From Sphingosinicella sp. CPCC 101087 (GTDB lineage Bacteria > Pseudomonadota > Alphaproteobacteria > Sphingomonadales > Sphingomonadaceae), in the NCBI RefSeq assembly GCF_004151485.1, contig NZ_SBFF01000015.1, positions 1-64,000 on the forward strand: 64,000 nucleotides of DNA, given 5' to 3'. Under the pieces are notes generated by a model that worked only from the letters and a program-made list of their open reading frames with translations, did no database searches and was not told the origin of the DNA. How positions within the stretch are numbered: position 1 is the stretch's first letter; every line of letters begins with the position of its first letter. This document shows positions 44,462 to 53,889 of this stretch, piece by piece. Position numbers and translations under genes: made by a program.

Positions 44462-46588
44462 CTAAGCGACCCGTGCTCCAGCATCGGCAGCCTTCCTTTG
44501 CTTTCGGAAGCGGTGCAGTAGCGCCTCCGTATAGCCGTTAGGCTGCGCCAGCCCCTCAAAGACCAGCGCCCGGGCCGCCTGGTAGGCAAGGCTCGGTTCG
44601 CCGTCGCGTACCAGCGGTTGGTAGCCGGCCTCGTTCCGGTTCTGAGCGTCAACCTTCGCGGCCATGCGCGCGAATGCCGCATCCACAATCTCCGGCGTAA
44701 CGATATTGTGGAGCAGCCAATTTGCGATGTGCTGCGAAGAGATTCTCAAAGTTGCGCGGTCTTCCATCAGCCCGATGTCGCGGATGTCCGGCACTTTCGA
44801 GCAGCCGAGGCCCTGGTCCACCCAGCGAACGACATAGCCCAATATACCCTGGGCGTTGTTCTCCAGCTCCTCGCCGAGCTCGCGCGGATCCCAGTTGCGG
44901 CCGTGTGCCAGCGGCACGGTGAGCAGCCGTTCGAGCGATTCGGCCGGTTCGGAAGCGCGCTCCCGCTGGCGAGCGAAGACATCGACGTCATGATAATGGA
45001 TCGCGTGCAATGTCGCGGCAGTCGGTGAAGGTACCCATGCCGTGCTCGCGCCGGATCGTGGATGCACGACCTTCTGTTCGAGCATCTCCGCCATCAGATC
45101 CGGCGCGGCCCACATCCCTTTGCCGATCTGGCCCTTGCCCGAGAGCCCGCAGGCGAGCCCGATCTTGACGTTCCGGTCTTCATAGGCGCGGATCCAGTCC
45201 GCGCCCTTCATGTCGTCCTTGCGCATCATCGGGCCGGCATGCATCGATGTATGGATCTCGTCCCCCGTGCGGTCGAGGAAGCCGGTATTGATGAACACGA
45301 TGCGGTTCCTGACTGCCTCGATGCAGGCCGCGAGGTTGGCCGAGGTGCGGCGCTCCTCGTCCATCACCCCCACCTTGATCGTGTGCCGGGGAAGCCCGAG
45401 AAGGTCTTCGACGCCATCGAACAGCCGATCCGTGAACGCGGCCTCGTGAGGGCCGTGGAGCTTCGGCTTGACGATGTAGATCGAGCCCGTGCGGCTGTTG
45501 CGGAAGCGGCCCAGCCCGTTCAGATCGTGCAAGCCGATCAGGCTCGTGACGATGGCGTCCAATATGCCCTCGGGCGCTTCCGAGCCGTCGGCAAGGCGAA
45601 CCGCCGCCGTCTCCATGTGGAGCCCGACGTTGCGCACGAACAACAAGCTGCGCCCGTGCAGCACGATCGGGGCTCCGTCGGTCCCGACGAAATGGCGGTC
45701 GGCCATCAACGCACGCGTAACCGTCCTGCCATTCTTCTCGAAGGTCGCCGTAAGGTCGCCGCGCATCACCCCCAGCCAGTTAGCGTAAGCGGCGACCTTG
45801 TCGTCGGCGTCCACCGCGGCGACGGAATCCTCGAGATCGCAAATCGTCGTGGCGGCGGATTCCAGCACGACGTCGGCAATGCCGGCCGGGTCGTCGCGCC
45901 CGATCGGGTGCGAAGGGTCGATCACCACTTCGATGTGCAGGCCATGATTGCGAAACAGCAGGTTGTCGCCTGCCCGACCGACCAGTTGCGCGGGATCGAG
46001 GAGTGGCACATCGCCGCCGGTCCAGGTCGCCCAGCTCCCCTCCGACAGGGGCACGGCCCGATCGAGAAAGGCTTTCGCCCAGGCGATGACCCGGGCCCCG
46101 CGCTCGGGGTCGTAGCTCGCGCTCCTGGGGCCGGGAATCGCGTCGGTCCCGTAGAGCGCGTCGTACAGGCTTCCCCAACGCGCATTGACGGCGTTGAGGA
46201 GGAACCTGGCATTCAAGACGGGGACGACGAGCTGGGGCGCCGCGATTCCGGCCACCTCCTCGTCGACATTCTCTACCCCGATCTGGAATGGCGCAGGCTC
46301 GGGAAGAAGATAGCCGATGTCGCGCAGGTAAGCCTGATAGCCGTCCTGATCGAATGGCCGGCCGGCCCCGGCCTGGTGCCAGTCGTCCAGCCGAGCCTGA
46401 ATCTTCCTACGGGTTTCCAGCAGCGCCCGGTTCTCCGGCGCGAAGGCGGCAAAGAGTTGCGCCATTCCCTCCCAAAAGCGGTTCGGATCGATTCCGGTAT
46501 CGGGGAGGGCCCGTTCCTCGATGAAGCGCACCAGAGGGGCGGCAATGCCGATTCCTCCCTTGTCGATCAGTTGCTCGTTCTCAGCCAT
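44462..46588 (-). CDS. glcB: Malate synthase G
   Basis: Condenses glyoxylate with acetyl-CoA to malate. The 708-residue length is typical of isoform G (about 720), not A. Motifs: CDLEDSVAAVDADDKVAAYANWLGVMRGDL, the magnesium/active-site region HMETAAVRLADGSEAPEG, LNSRTGSIYIVKPKLHGP, GVMDEERRTSANL, and the C-terminal catalytic Asp region VPDIRDIGLMEDRATLRISSQHIANWL. It is divergent from a LysR gene only about 75 bases away from that gene's start, suggesting direct control. It is the enzyme needed for glyoxylate produced by GlcDEF at 32-36 kb and by TfdA-like chemistry at 60 kb. Confidence 0.96.
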   Translation of the reverse strand: MAENEQLIDKGGIGIAAPLVRFIEERALPDTGIDPNRFWEGMAQLFAAFAPENRALLETRRKIQARLDDWHQAGAGRPFDQDGYQAYLRDIGYLLPEPAPFQIGVENVDEEVAGIAAPQLVVPVLNARFLLNAVNARWGSLYDALYGTDAIPGPRSASYDPERGARVIAWAKAFLDRAVPLSEGSWATWTGGDVPLLDPAQLVGRAGDNLLFRNHGLHIEVVIDPSHPIGRDDPAGIADVVLESAATTICDLEDSVAAVDADDKVAAYANWLGVMRGDLTATFEKNGRTVTRALMADRHFVGTDGAPIVLHGRSLLFVRNVGLHMETAAVRLADGSEAPEGILDAIVTSLIGLHDLNGLGRFRNSRTGSIYIVKPKLHGPHEAAFTDRLFDGVEDLLGLPRHTIKVGVMDEERRTSANLAACIEAVRNRIVFINTGFLDRTGDEIHTSMHAGPMMRKDDMKGADWIRAYEDRNVKIGLACGLSGKGQIGKGMWAAPDLMAEMLEQKVVHPRSGASTAWVPSPTAATLHAIHYHDVDVFARQRERASEPAESLERLLTVPLAHGRNWDPRELGEELENNAQGILGYVVRWVDQGLGCSKVPDIRDIGLMEDRATLRISSQHIANWLLHNIVTPEIVDAAFARMAAKVDAQNRNEAGYQPLVRDGEPSLAYQAARALVFEGLAQPNGYTEALLHRFRKQRKAADAGARVA

Positions 46589-46663
46589 GCACTTCCATTA
46601 GATCGGCGTGGCTTAGTCCGGTAGATAATGAAAGTTGAACGCTCCTTTTCCGTCGAGGAAAGA

Positions 46664-47569
46664 ATGGATCCTGACCTCTCGCTCTTCGACGAAGTCGTCC
46701 GCGCCGGCAGCCTCAGCGCTGCCGCCCGCCTCCGCGGTACATCGCCGGCGATGGTGTCCAAGCGCATCGCACGGCTCGAGGAACGGCTTGGCGTGCGCCT
46801 GATTCATCGCACGACGCGCCGCATGGTTCTCACCGCCCGCGGCGAGGCCTTTCACCGCGAGGTTCAGGCGATCCTGGCCGCGGTCCGGGCCGCGGAGGAG
46901 CGCGTCCGGGATGTGGGCGCGGAGCCCTCGGGATTTCTCAGGGTGAGTGCGCCGACGTCCTTCGGCCGGCTACACGTTGCGCCGCGGGTCCGCGAGTTCC
47001 TCGAAGCTCATCCCCGTGTCTCGCTCGAGCTCAACCTTTCCGACGCGTTCGAGGACCTGATCGGAGGCCGGATCGACGTCGCCATCAGAATAACGGCGTC
47101 GGCCGGAGCGAACGTTGCCGCGGAGCGGCTGGCCGACAGCCCCAGGGTCCTTTGCGCCGCGCCCGCTTATTTGTCCGATCATGGCACGCCCGCGAGCCTT
47201 GAAGAGCTCCGGGGCCATCGATTGCTTGCCGCTTCGGGCCAGCTTCCCTGGTTGCTTTCCGGACCAGGAGGAGAAATCCGGGTCGAGGGAGAGAGCCTGG
47301 TCCGCACCAACTCCAGCGAGGTCGTCCGCGAGCTGACGCTTTCCGGGCTCGGCATCGCGCTGCGTTCGCTCTGGGATGTGAGCGATGACTTGGCGGCCAA
47401 GCGCCTGATACGGGTGTTGCCGGCCATCGAAGGCTCCGCAAATGTGGGTGTCTACGCCGTTACGGACGCCGCGCCGCCGAGTTCGGCCGCCACCGCGTTC
47501 GTGGGATATCTGCGCCAGCTTTGGTCGCCTGTGCCCCCCTGGGGCTCCGACCGCCGTGTCGGGAGTTGA
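46664..47569 (+). CDS. LysR family transcriptional regulator
   Basis: A 301-residue regulator. The HTH (about residues 1-60; MDPDLSLFDEVVRAGSLSAAARLRGTSPAMVSKRIARLEERLGVRL) is followed by the periplasmic-binding-like effector domain. The start at 46664 is preferred to 46628 because GAGGAAAGA lies directly upstream and the family N-terminus begins at this point. It is divergent from glcB with a very short shared promoter region holding a TAGATAAT -10-like sequence. By position it probably controls glcB in response to glyoxylate, glycolate or a related acid; this is inference. Confidence 0.9.
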   Translation: MDPDLSLFDEVVRAGSLSAAARLRGTSPAMVSKRIARLEERLGVRLIHRTTRRMVLTARGEAFHREVQAILAAVRAAEERVRDVGAEPSGFLRVSAPTSFGRLHVAPRVREFLEAHPRVSLELNLSDAFEDLIGGRIDVAIRITASAGANVAAERLADSPRVLCAAPAYLSDHGTPASLEELRGHRLLAASGQLPWLLSGPGGEIRVEGESLVRTNSSEVVRELTLSGLGIALRSLWDVSDDLAAKRLIRVLPAIEGSANVGVYAVTDAAPPSSAATAFVGYLRQLWSPVPPWGSDRRVGS

Positions 47570-47715
47570 AGTCGAGGCATCGGGTTCAGGTGCTGGCACA
47601 AGGCTCCAGTCGTTCCAACCCTCCGAGCGATTTCGCCGAAACGCCGCGGCCCGTGGAGCCTCGCGGCGATCCGGACGACGGCACTGTTATGGCGACATCC
47701 TCGCCGACCCACGGC

Positions 47716-49044
47716 TCATATCCCAACGGCTCCAGGGCTCGTACTCTCCGTTCGCCCAACCTGCACGGACTCATCCCGGTCGCCCCGAACCGCTGCTCCG
47801 ATCGGGCAGACCGGCGGCGGCGCATCGCGTGTCGCCCAGGTCAGCTCATAGGTGACCCGAAAACCAACGTGGTCGGAAAGAACGGGCCCGCCTGGACCAC
47901 CGTCGAACATGCCTTGCGCCCGAATGGGACGTACGCTCACAAACTGCCCGGGCAGGAATAATTGGAGGTTCTGCTCTCGGCGCCACTGGTCGGCATGCTC
48001 CCAATCCTGCCGAACGTCGCATTCGTCAGGCCGCTCGGTGCAAAAGCGGTGCACGTTCTGGAGCGGGAATCTCCGCTCGAAGGCATAATATCGGACATCG
48101 GAGTTCCGCAGGTTGAAATCACCCGCCATGATTGTCGGATAGGATAGATTGCCGGTGCTTTTGGCGAAGTCGGAAAGCTCCTGCGCCTGCCGGCGATGCG
48201 CTTCACTGTGGCGTTCGACCGGTACCCTCGAGGAGCCCTGCGATTGCATGTGTGTGGTGTACAGGTCGATCGCTCCCGGAACGCCCGGAATGGCAATTTC
48301 GGCAAAGAGAGCGCCCTTGTTCGAAAGGCAATCGAAGCCGGCACAACTCCCGCGTGCGTAAGCCACGGAGTCGCTGCTTACCACCGGGTAGCTGGTGGCG
48401 ATGACCAGGCCGCTGTTCGTGAGGTTCGGCCGGATCTCGCCCTTGAGGATTCGGCGACGGCCCGGCAGCGACCCCTGCTGGTTCGGCGACTGGCGGGTAC
48501 GGATGCCCGGCCCGGACACCAGTGAGGGATAGCCCATGGCCTCGACTGCCGACGAGGCCGCGGGACTGAACACCTCCTGCAAGACGATGATGTCCGGCGC
48601 GTGGCCCTGCTCGCGGAGCGCCTCGAGGCGGCGCCCTATCTCGCGGAGGTAGGGCGGTCGATTGTTCCGTGCCGGAAAGGGCAGTCCTTCGATGTTGTAG
48701 GTGAGCACGTCGATCTGCGTGCTCGCGGAGGCCCCATCGGCCGAATAGGTGATGGTCGGGCCGGCCGCGTCGGCACAGTCGATCGTGCGATTGGCCGGGA
48801 GGCTCATGCAGCCTCCGGTCAATGCCAGTCCGCACAAGGCGAGCAGGGGTCCGGTTAGGCGTCCCCTCGAATCCTCCCGATCAGGAGTGGCGGGACCGTC
48901 GCGCCGTGGACCCGATGCCGCGGGCCGGCTCGCCTCATGCGATCCGCTCTTTCGAGTCCGGCCTCGGCCGCCGGCAGGATCCTGATCGGCTAAAGAGTCG
49001 GCAGGCGATCCGATCGACGTCGCAGCGAGGATGTGGGGACGCAT
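47716..49044 (-). CDS. Endonuclease/exonuclease/phosphatase-fold lipoprotein
   Basis: A metal-dependent phosphodiesterase-fold protein (EEP superfamily, including sphingomyelinase C and DNase I). Catalytic motifs in order: LTYNIEGLPF, VLQEVFSPAA (metal Glu), DLYTTHMQSQG (His), MAGDFNLRNSD (Asp-Asn), and SDHVGFRV (Asp-His). A hydrophobic segment with LTGGC (cysteine about 80 residues from the start) looks like a lipoprotein signal, so the mature protein would be membrane-anchored or secreted. The N-terminal tail before that segment is unusually long and disordered. ATG 49044 is chosen because GGAG lies six bases upstream. The substrate could be a phospholipid or nucleic acid. Confidence 0.85.
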   Translation of the reverse strand: MRPHILAATSIGSPADSLADQDPAGGRGRTRKSGSHEASRPAASGPRRDGPATPDREDSRGRLTGPLLALCGLALTGGCMSLPANRTIDCADAAGPTITYSADGASASTQIDVLTYNIEGLPFPARNNRPPYLREIGRRLEALREQGHAPDIIVLQEVFSPAASSAVEAMGYPSLVSGPGIRTRQSPNQQGSLPGRRRILKGEIRPNLTNSGLVIATSYPVVSSDSVAYARGSCAGFDCLSNKGALFAEIAIPGVPGAIDLYTTHMQSQGSSRVPVERHSEAHRRQAQELSDFAKSTGNLSYPTIMAGDFNLRNSDVRYYAFERRFPLQNVHRFCTERPDECDVRQDWEHADQWRREQNLQLFLPGQFVSVRPIRAQGMFDGGPGGPVLSDHVGFRVTYELTWATRDAPPPVCPIGAAVRGDRDESVQVGRTESTSPGAVGI

Positions 49045-49191
49045 TGGGCGCTCCATGAAGCAGATGCTTCGAGCGCGTTTGCCGGAGACTGCGCTCTTTG
49101 CAGATAGCTTGTCCTGCGAGGCTCACAATGACGAAGATCCCGGTTTTCCGGGTGATCTGCAAGGGCACATCGACACCCCGTCCCGCAGGCT

Positions 49192-50574
49192 TCAGCCGTC
49201 GTTTCTCCAGCCGGCGCGCGCCGCGAGGATTGCACGGGCATAAGGCCGCATGGCCAGCCACATCAGAAAGGCGCCGCCCGGCGCGAGGATGCCCGCGACG
49301 ACGGCCATGGAATAGCGGAGCATCGATTCGTCGCCGAAGCCGAAGTCGGTCGTCAGGGCGATCATGAGCGGGCCGAGTCCGGTGCCGATGACGCTGATCG
49401 TAAACAAGTAGAGGGCGCTGATCTGGGCGCGCATCTCGTTGGGCGTGACCATCTGGATGGCCGAATTCTGGGCCGGAGCGCCCATCAGGCCGAACATTGA
49501 ACCGAACACGCCGCAACCGAAGGCCAGCCAGGGATTGGGCATCAGCGGTCCGGCGATCGCAAATGGGGCTGACAGCGCCTGAGTGAGGAAGCAGACGCGC
49601 ACCATCGCATCGACATGGCCACGCTTGTTCATGAATTCGGCGAGCCAGGTGCCGCCGATCAGCGCCACGGGAACCGAGATGACCAGCGAAAGTGCCAGCA
49701 ACGGACCTATGTGCTGCGGTTCCCAGCCGTAGGTCCGCTCGTAGAAAGCGGGGCGCCAGGCCATCAGGCCGAACGTCTCGATCGCGCCGATTCCGAGACT
49801 GAGGAACAGCAGGAGGAACAAGGTCCGGTTCGACAGCAGGAAGCGCCCGACTTCGCGCAGCGGCACCGAACCGGAGGCGCGCCGGTTGCGGCGGGTCGGT
49901 TCGGGTACCGTGAACAGGAAGAGCAGCGCCGTCACGAGCCCCGGCAAGGCGCTGACGAGCAGGACGAGCTGCCATTCGCGGGCAAGGCCGATGATCGGGA
50001 TGTGGATCGGTCCGATGCTCGTGAAGAAAGCGACTAGCAGCCCCCCGACGAACAGCGCACTGGCGGCGCCGGCGCTGATGCCGAGCTGATAGATGGCGAA
50101 AGCTCGCGGCAGCTTCTCCGGTGGGACGAGATCGGAGATCATCGACATGGAGGAGGGCCCGGCGACCGACTCCGCCCCTCCGACGATGCCGCGCGCGACG
50201 AACAACTGGGCGAAGCTGCGAGCCGCGCCGCACAAGGCGGTGGCAAGACTCCAGATGGCGAGGCCGCTCACCAGGATGAGCTTGCGGCTGCGCGAATCCG
50301 CGACCCGCGCCATCGGAAGGCCGCACAGTGCATAGAAGCCCGAAAAAGCGAAGCCGATGATGAGGCTAATCTGCGTGTCGGACAGCAGAAGGTCGCGCTT
50401 TATCGGCTCGACGAGCAGGTTGATGATGCTGCGGTCCAGCATCGAAAGCATGTGGATGACGGCGATCAGCCAGACCGCATACCAGGCCGTGCGGGACGGC
50501 GGCCAGGGACCTGGGGCATTCTGCGGATTGGCAGGCGGGGCGAGTTCGTCCTTTGCAAACACGTCCACCTTCAT
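49192..50574 (-). CDS. MFS transporter (spinster-type)
   Basis: A 460-residue, 12-helix permease. It has a hydrophilic N-terminus of 25 residues, then WLIAVIHMLSMLDRSIINLLVEPIKRDL in helix 1, the loop motif GLPMARVADSRSRKLILVSG, and GAESVAGPSSMSMISDLVPPEKLPRAFAIYQLG. The L-D-R-x-I pattern in helix 1 is typical of the sphingomonad spinster-like group found in catabolic clusters. It is divergent from the third TonB receptor; its predicted promoter holds one copy of the MarR-type operator, so it belongs to the second island. Confidence 0.92.
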   Translation of the reverse strand: MKVDVFAKDELAPPANPQNAPGPWPPSRTAWYAVWLIAVIHMLSMLDRSIINLLVEPIKRDLLLSDTQISLIIGFAFSGFYALCGLPMARVADSRSRKLILVSGLAIWSLATALCGAARSFAQLFVARGIVGGAESVAGPSSMSMISDLVPPEKLPRAFAIYQLGISAGAASALFVGGLLVAFFTSIGPIHIPIIGLAREWQLVLLVSALPGLVTALLFLFTVPEPTRRNRRASGSVPLREVGRFLLSNRTLFLLLFLSLGIGAIETFGLMAWRPAFYERTYGWEPQHIGPLLALSLVISVPVALIGGTWLAEFMNKRGHVDAMVRVCFLTQALSAPFAIAGPLMPNPWLAFGCGVFGSMFGLMGAPAQNSAIQMVTPNEMRAQISALYLFTISVIGTGLGPLMIALTTDFGFGDESMLRYSMAVVAGILAPGGAFLMWLAMRPYARAILAARAGWRNDG

Positions 50575-50676
50575 GCTTCTCCTCCCGCACCGACGGGTCC
50601 CGAAAAGAGTCGCGAATCGCGGACGTCTCGGTCCTTTCGATGCGCCGGCAGGTCGCCAGAACCCTGCCCCCGGAAA

Positions 50677-50712
50677 CCATTAGCAAGCTATCGATACACG
50701 TTGACGAGTCAA
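50677..50712 (-). promoter_or_regulatory. MarR-type operator (copy a) and promoter of the MFS gene
   Basis: CCATTAGCAAGCTATCGA at 50677-50694 matches the perfect palindrome at 60053-60070 at 15 of 18 positions. On the reverse strand the promoter reads -35 TTGACT (50712-50707), 16 bases, -10 TAGCTT (50690-50685), so the operator covers the -10. A separate small repeat, GTTGAC-GA-GTCAAC, overlaps the -35. Confidence 0.68.
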
Positions 50713-50826
50713 CCGGCGCGTCGAAGCGATCCGCTCCTCCCTTCAACTGCCGATCCAAGCCGGTCCGCAAGGCGATGAATGACCGGCTTCCTAGTCATAC
50801 GTGACTCAAGCGATCCGTTGAAACCC

Positions 50827-50838
50827 TTGCACGTGCAA
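50827..50838. promoter_or_regulatory. 12-bp perfect palindrome upstream of the third TonB receptor
   Basis: TTGCACGTGCAA, fully self-complementary, 24 bases upstream of the predicted -35 of the receptor gene. Position and symmetry suggest a second regulator binding between the two divergent genes. Confidence 0.4.
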
Positions 50839-50853
50839 TCGATGCACCACTAA

Positions 50854-50889
50854 TCGTTAGCTTGACAAGTAAATTTGCGGGACTAGGTT
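50854..50889 (+). promoter_or_regulatory. MarR-type operator half-site (copy b) and promoter of the third TonB receptor
   Basis: TCGTTAGC (50854-50861) is an exact half-site of the 60053-60070 palindrome; the second half is degenerate (4 of 8). It overlaps a strong promoter: -35 TTGACA (50862-50867), 16 bases, -10 TAGGTT (50884-50889). The receptor start codon lies 41 bases downstream. Confidence 0.65.
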
Positions 50890-50930
50890 TTCCGTTGAGG
50901 GCTCAAAGAAGCCGCATATGGGAGGATGGG

Positions 50931-53867
50931 ATGAAGGATATTGATCGCCGGTCACGATCGGCTGTTGGCCGGTTCCAACGTGGGCGGCTCTTCTACCTTT
51001 CTCTCCTGTTGAGCGCCGCTCCCGCCCACGCTCTCGCTCAGGCGGATGCGACGTCCGGTCCGGGCTCCCGCAGCGCCGCGCCACCGACCGATCCCGCGTC
51101 TCCGGCGGAAGATCTTCCTGCTGCCGATTCCTCCGCTTCGGCGGAACTCGGTTCGGGTGACACCGGCGGCGAAATCATCGTCACCGGCTCCCGGCTGGCC
51201 CGGGGCGGTTTCGACGCCCCCTCGCCGCTGACCGTCGTCGGGCGCGACCGGCTCGACAATCTCGCCCAGTCAAACGTCGGCGACGCGCTCAACCAGCTGC
51301 CCGCCTTCAGGGCGACCGGCTCGCCCAACAACCAGCAGGTTCAGATTTCAAATATCGGCGCGCGCGTTCTCGACCTGCGCGGCCTCGGCGCTGCGCGCAC
51401 CCTGGTGCTGGTCGACGGGCGCCGCTTCGTGCCCAGCACCAATCAGGGCACCGTCGATCTCAACCTCATACCCTCTATCCTTCTCAGCCGTGTGGAAGTG
51501 GTGACCGGAGGCGCCTCGGCGGCCTACGGATCGGACGCGGTCGCGGGAGTCGTCAATCTGCTGATCGACGATCGGCTTGAGTCGATTCGAGGAGAAGTGC
51601 AGGGCGGAATCTCCCAGCGCGGCGACAATCAGAACTTCCTTGCGTCGCTGGCGGGCGGAACATCGCTGCTGGACGGAACCGCGCGGGTGGTCGCCGCCGT
51701 CGAATATGAGAAATCCGACGGCATGGGCGATTGCTTCTCGCGCGATTGGTGCGCTGTGGAGACCTCGCTCGTCGGGCGACCCGCCGGGCGATTCGACGTG
51801 CCTTCGCTCAGCATCTTTCAGAATGTCCGAACCGCTTCGATGGCGCCCGGCGGCGTCATCAACGCCGGCCCTTTGCGCGGCATCCAGTTCGCACCGGATG
51901 GGACGCCGATTCCCTTCGAATATGGCCTTTGGCCGGTCCTGTTCATGCAGGGCGGGGGCGCGGGCCCGGGCACCAATCCCTTCCTGTTCGGCTTTCCGTT
52001 GCGTCCGGCGGTCGAGCGCGTCAGCGTCTATGCGCATGGCGAGGCGGAACTCGGCTCCTCCATCAACGCTTTTGCCGACCTTTCCTACGGCAGGGTCGTG
52101 GGCCGGACGCGCGGCGCAATGCTTCGCGACACCGGCACCGTCATGGGACCGATCCGGCGCGAGAACCCCTTCATTCCCGGCACAATCGCCGACCAGATGG
52201 ATGCGCTCGGCCTGACGCAGTTCAACTTCGGACGTTCCGGCTTCGACATCGGGCCGACCGAGGGGCGCACCCGCAGCGAGACCTGGCGTGCGGTCGCCGG
52301 TCTCGACGGGCGTCTCGGCGGAAGCTGGCAGTGGGACGCATATTATCAGTATGGCCGGACCGATTACGCGCAGCGCGCCAACAACAATATCAGCACGGCG
52401 CGGCTGCGCTATGCCGTGGATGCCGTGCGCGACGAGAGCGGCGAAATCGTCTGCCGAGCCACCCGCGACGGATCTGACGATCCGCTCGCGGCGGGCTGCA
52501 GCCCGCTGAATTTGTTCGGGCAGAGCCAGTTCACGCCCGAAGCGCTCGATTATGTGACCGGCACGTCGAGACAATGGCATCGGGTGGAGCAGCATGTCGT
52601 TGCCGCCAACGTGCGCGGCGACCTGTTCTCGACCTGGGCCGGGCCCGTGCCCGTCGCCATCGGCGCCGAGTATCGCAACGATCGTATCGCCGGCAGCGCC
52701 GACGACCTTTCGCTGCTGGGCGGCTGGTATACGGCGAACGGGCAACGCGTGCGCGGCCGCATCGAGGTGAAGGAGGCCTATGCGGAAGCCGCCGTCCCGC
52801 TGCTCGCCGACCTGCCCTTCGCCCGCAAGCTGGAAGTGAATGGAGCGATCCGGCTCACCGACTACAGCACCAGCGGACAGGTGACGACCTGGAAGGGCGG
52901 CGCGATCTACGAGCCGTTCGAGGTGCTTCGCCTGCGCGCCACGATCTCGCGCGACATACGCGCGCCGAACCTCACCGAATTGTTCGGGTCGGGCACGTCC
53001 ACCTTCACGGGCGTCGCCGATCCACTGAACGGCGGGGCCCAGGTGTTCGTTCGCTTGCTTTCCGGCTCGAACCGGGAGTTGCGACCGGAGCGCGCGGACA
53101 CATGGACGGTTGGGGCGGTCATCCAGCCGGAGGCGCTCGTCCCCGGCCTGCGCGCATCGATCGACTATTACTCGATTGAGATCGACAATGCGATCGGCAT
53201 ACTCGGCCAGCAGACCATCGTCGATCGTTGCGCCGAGGGTGCCACCGAATTGTGCCAACTCGTCACCCGCAATTCGGGCGGCGTCATCACCGAAGTCCGC
53301 AACATCCTGCTGAACGTGGATTCGCTGCGCACCCGCGGCTTCGACGTGGAGATCGACTATCGGACCCGGGTCGGCAACGACATGACCCTGTCGGTGCGCG
53401 GACTCGGCACTTATGTGAGCGAACTGATCACGACCGACGTCGTGGGCTCGATCGACCGCGCCGGCCAGACCGGGTACCGGGCCGGCACCGTTCCCGGACT
53501 GCCGCGCTACACCGTTGACGGCATGGTCACGCTCGAAGGCCGGACGGCCGGCCTGACCCTGCACGGCCGCTATATTCCAAAGGGGAAATTCAGTGTGCTG
53601 CACGTCGGTCCGGAGGATCCTGGCTATGACGTCTCGCTTCCCAACAGCATCAACACGAACCGCGTCCCCGCGCGCTTCTATCTGAACTTGGCCGGGCGGA
53701 TCCGGGTGCCGGTGAACGACGACCGCAAGGTCGAGTTCTTCGCGGCCGTCAACAATCTCTTCGACCGGGATCCGCCCCGCATTCCGGGGCCCAGCGGTGG
53801 GACGAACCAGATCCTGTTCGATCCCGTCGGCCGGGAGTTCCGGGTGGGTCTTCGCTTCGAATATTGA
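50931..53867 (+). CDS. TonB-dependent receptor, third copy
   Basis: About 978 residues from ATG 50931, preceded by GGAGG at ideal distance. The signal peptide ends near AHALAQ. A low-complexity linker rich in S, A and P precedes the TonB-box-like EIIVTGSRL (about 82). The plug has VEVVTGGASAAYGSDAVAGVVNLLID, and the barrel ends FRVGLRFEY. The plug sequence LNQLPAFRATGSPNN is close to that of the first receptor. It opens the second catabolic island, followed 22 bases later by a TauD-like dioxygenase gene. Its control by the MarR-type operator suggests substrate induction. Confidence 0.95.
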   Translation: MKDIDRRSRSAVGRFQRGRLFYLSLLLSAAPAHALAQADATSGPGSRSAAPPTDPASPAEDLPAADSSASAELGSGDTGGEIIVTGSRLARGGFDAPSPLTVVGRDRLDNLAQSNVGDALNQLPAFRATGSPNNQQVQISNIGARVLDLRGLGAARTLVLVDGRRFVPSTNQGTVDLNLIPSILLSRVEVVTGGASAAYGSDAVAGVVNLLIDDRLESIRGEVQGGISQRGDNQNFLASLAGGTSLLDGTARVVAAVEYEKSDGMGDCFSRDWCAVETSLVGRPAGRFDVPSLSIFQNVRTASMAPGGVINAGPLRGIQFAPDGTPIPFEYGLWPVLFMQGGGAGPGTNPFLFGFPLRPAVERVSVYAHGEAELGSSINAFADLSYGRVVGRTRGAMLRDTGTVMGPIRRENPFIPGTIADQMDALGLTQFNFGRSGFDIGPTEGRTRSETWRAVAGLDGRLGGSWQWDAYYQYGRTDYAQRANNNISTARLRYAVDAVRDESGEIVCRATRDGSDDPLAAGCSPLNLFGQSQFTPEALDYVTGTSRQWHRVEQHVVAANVRGDLFSTWAGPVPVAIGAEYRNDRIAGSADDLSLLGGWYTANGQRVRGRIEVKEAYAEAAVPLLADLPFARKLEVNGAIRLTDYSTSGQVTTWKGGAIYEPFEVLRLRATISRDIRAPNLTELFGSGTSTFTGVADPLNGGAQVFVRLLSGSNRELRPERADTWTVGAVIQPEALVPGLRASIDYYSIEIDNAIGILGQQTIVDRCAEGATELCQLVTRNSGGVITEVRNILLNVDSLRTRGFDVEIDYRTRVGNDMTLSVRGLGTYVSELITTDVVGSIDRAGQTGYRAGTVPGLPRYTVDGMVTLEGRTAGLTLHGRYIPKGKFSVLHVGPEDPGYDVSLPNSINTNRVPARFYLNLAGRIRVPVNDDRKVEFFAAVNNLFDRDPPRIPGPSGGTNQILFDPVGREFRVGLRFEY

Positions 53868-53889
53868 GGGACTTCATCGGGAGAGAGCG

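Noticed and set aside
45062..46624. 520-codon forward open frame
   Set aside because: Antisense to malate synthase G, which has all family motifs.
51348..53603. 751-codon reverse open frame
   Set aside because: Antisense to the third TonB receptor and not protein-like.
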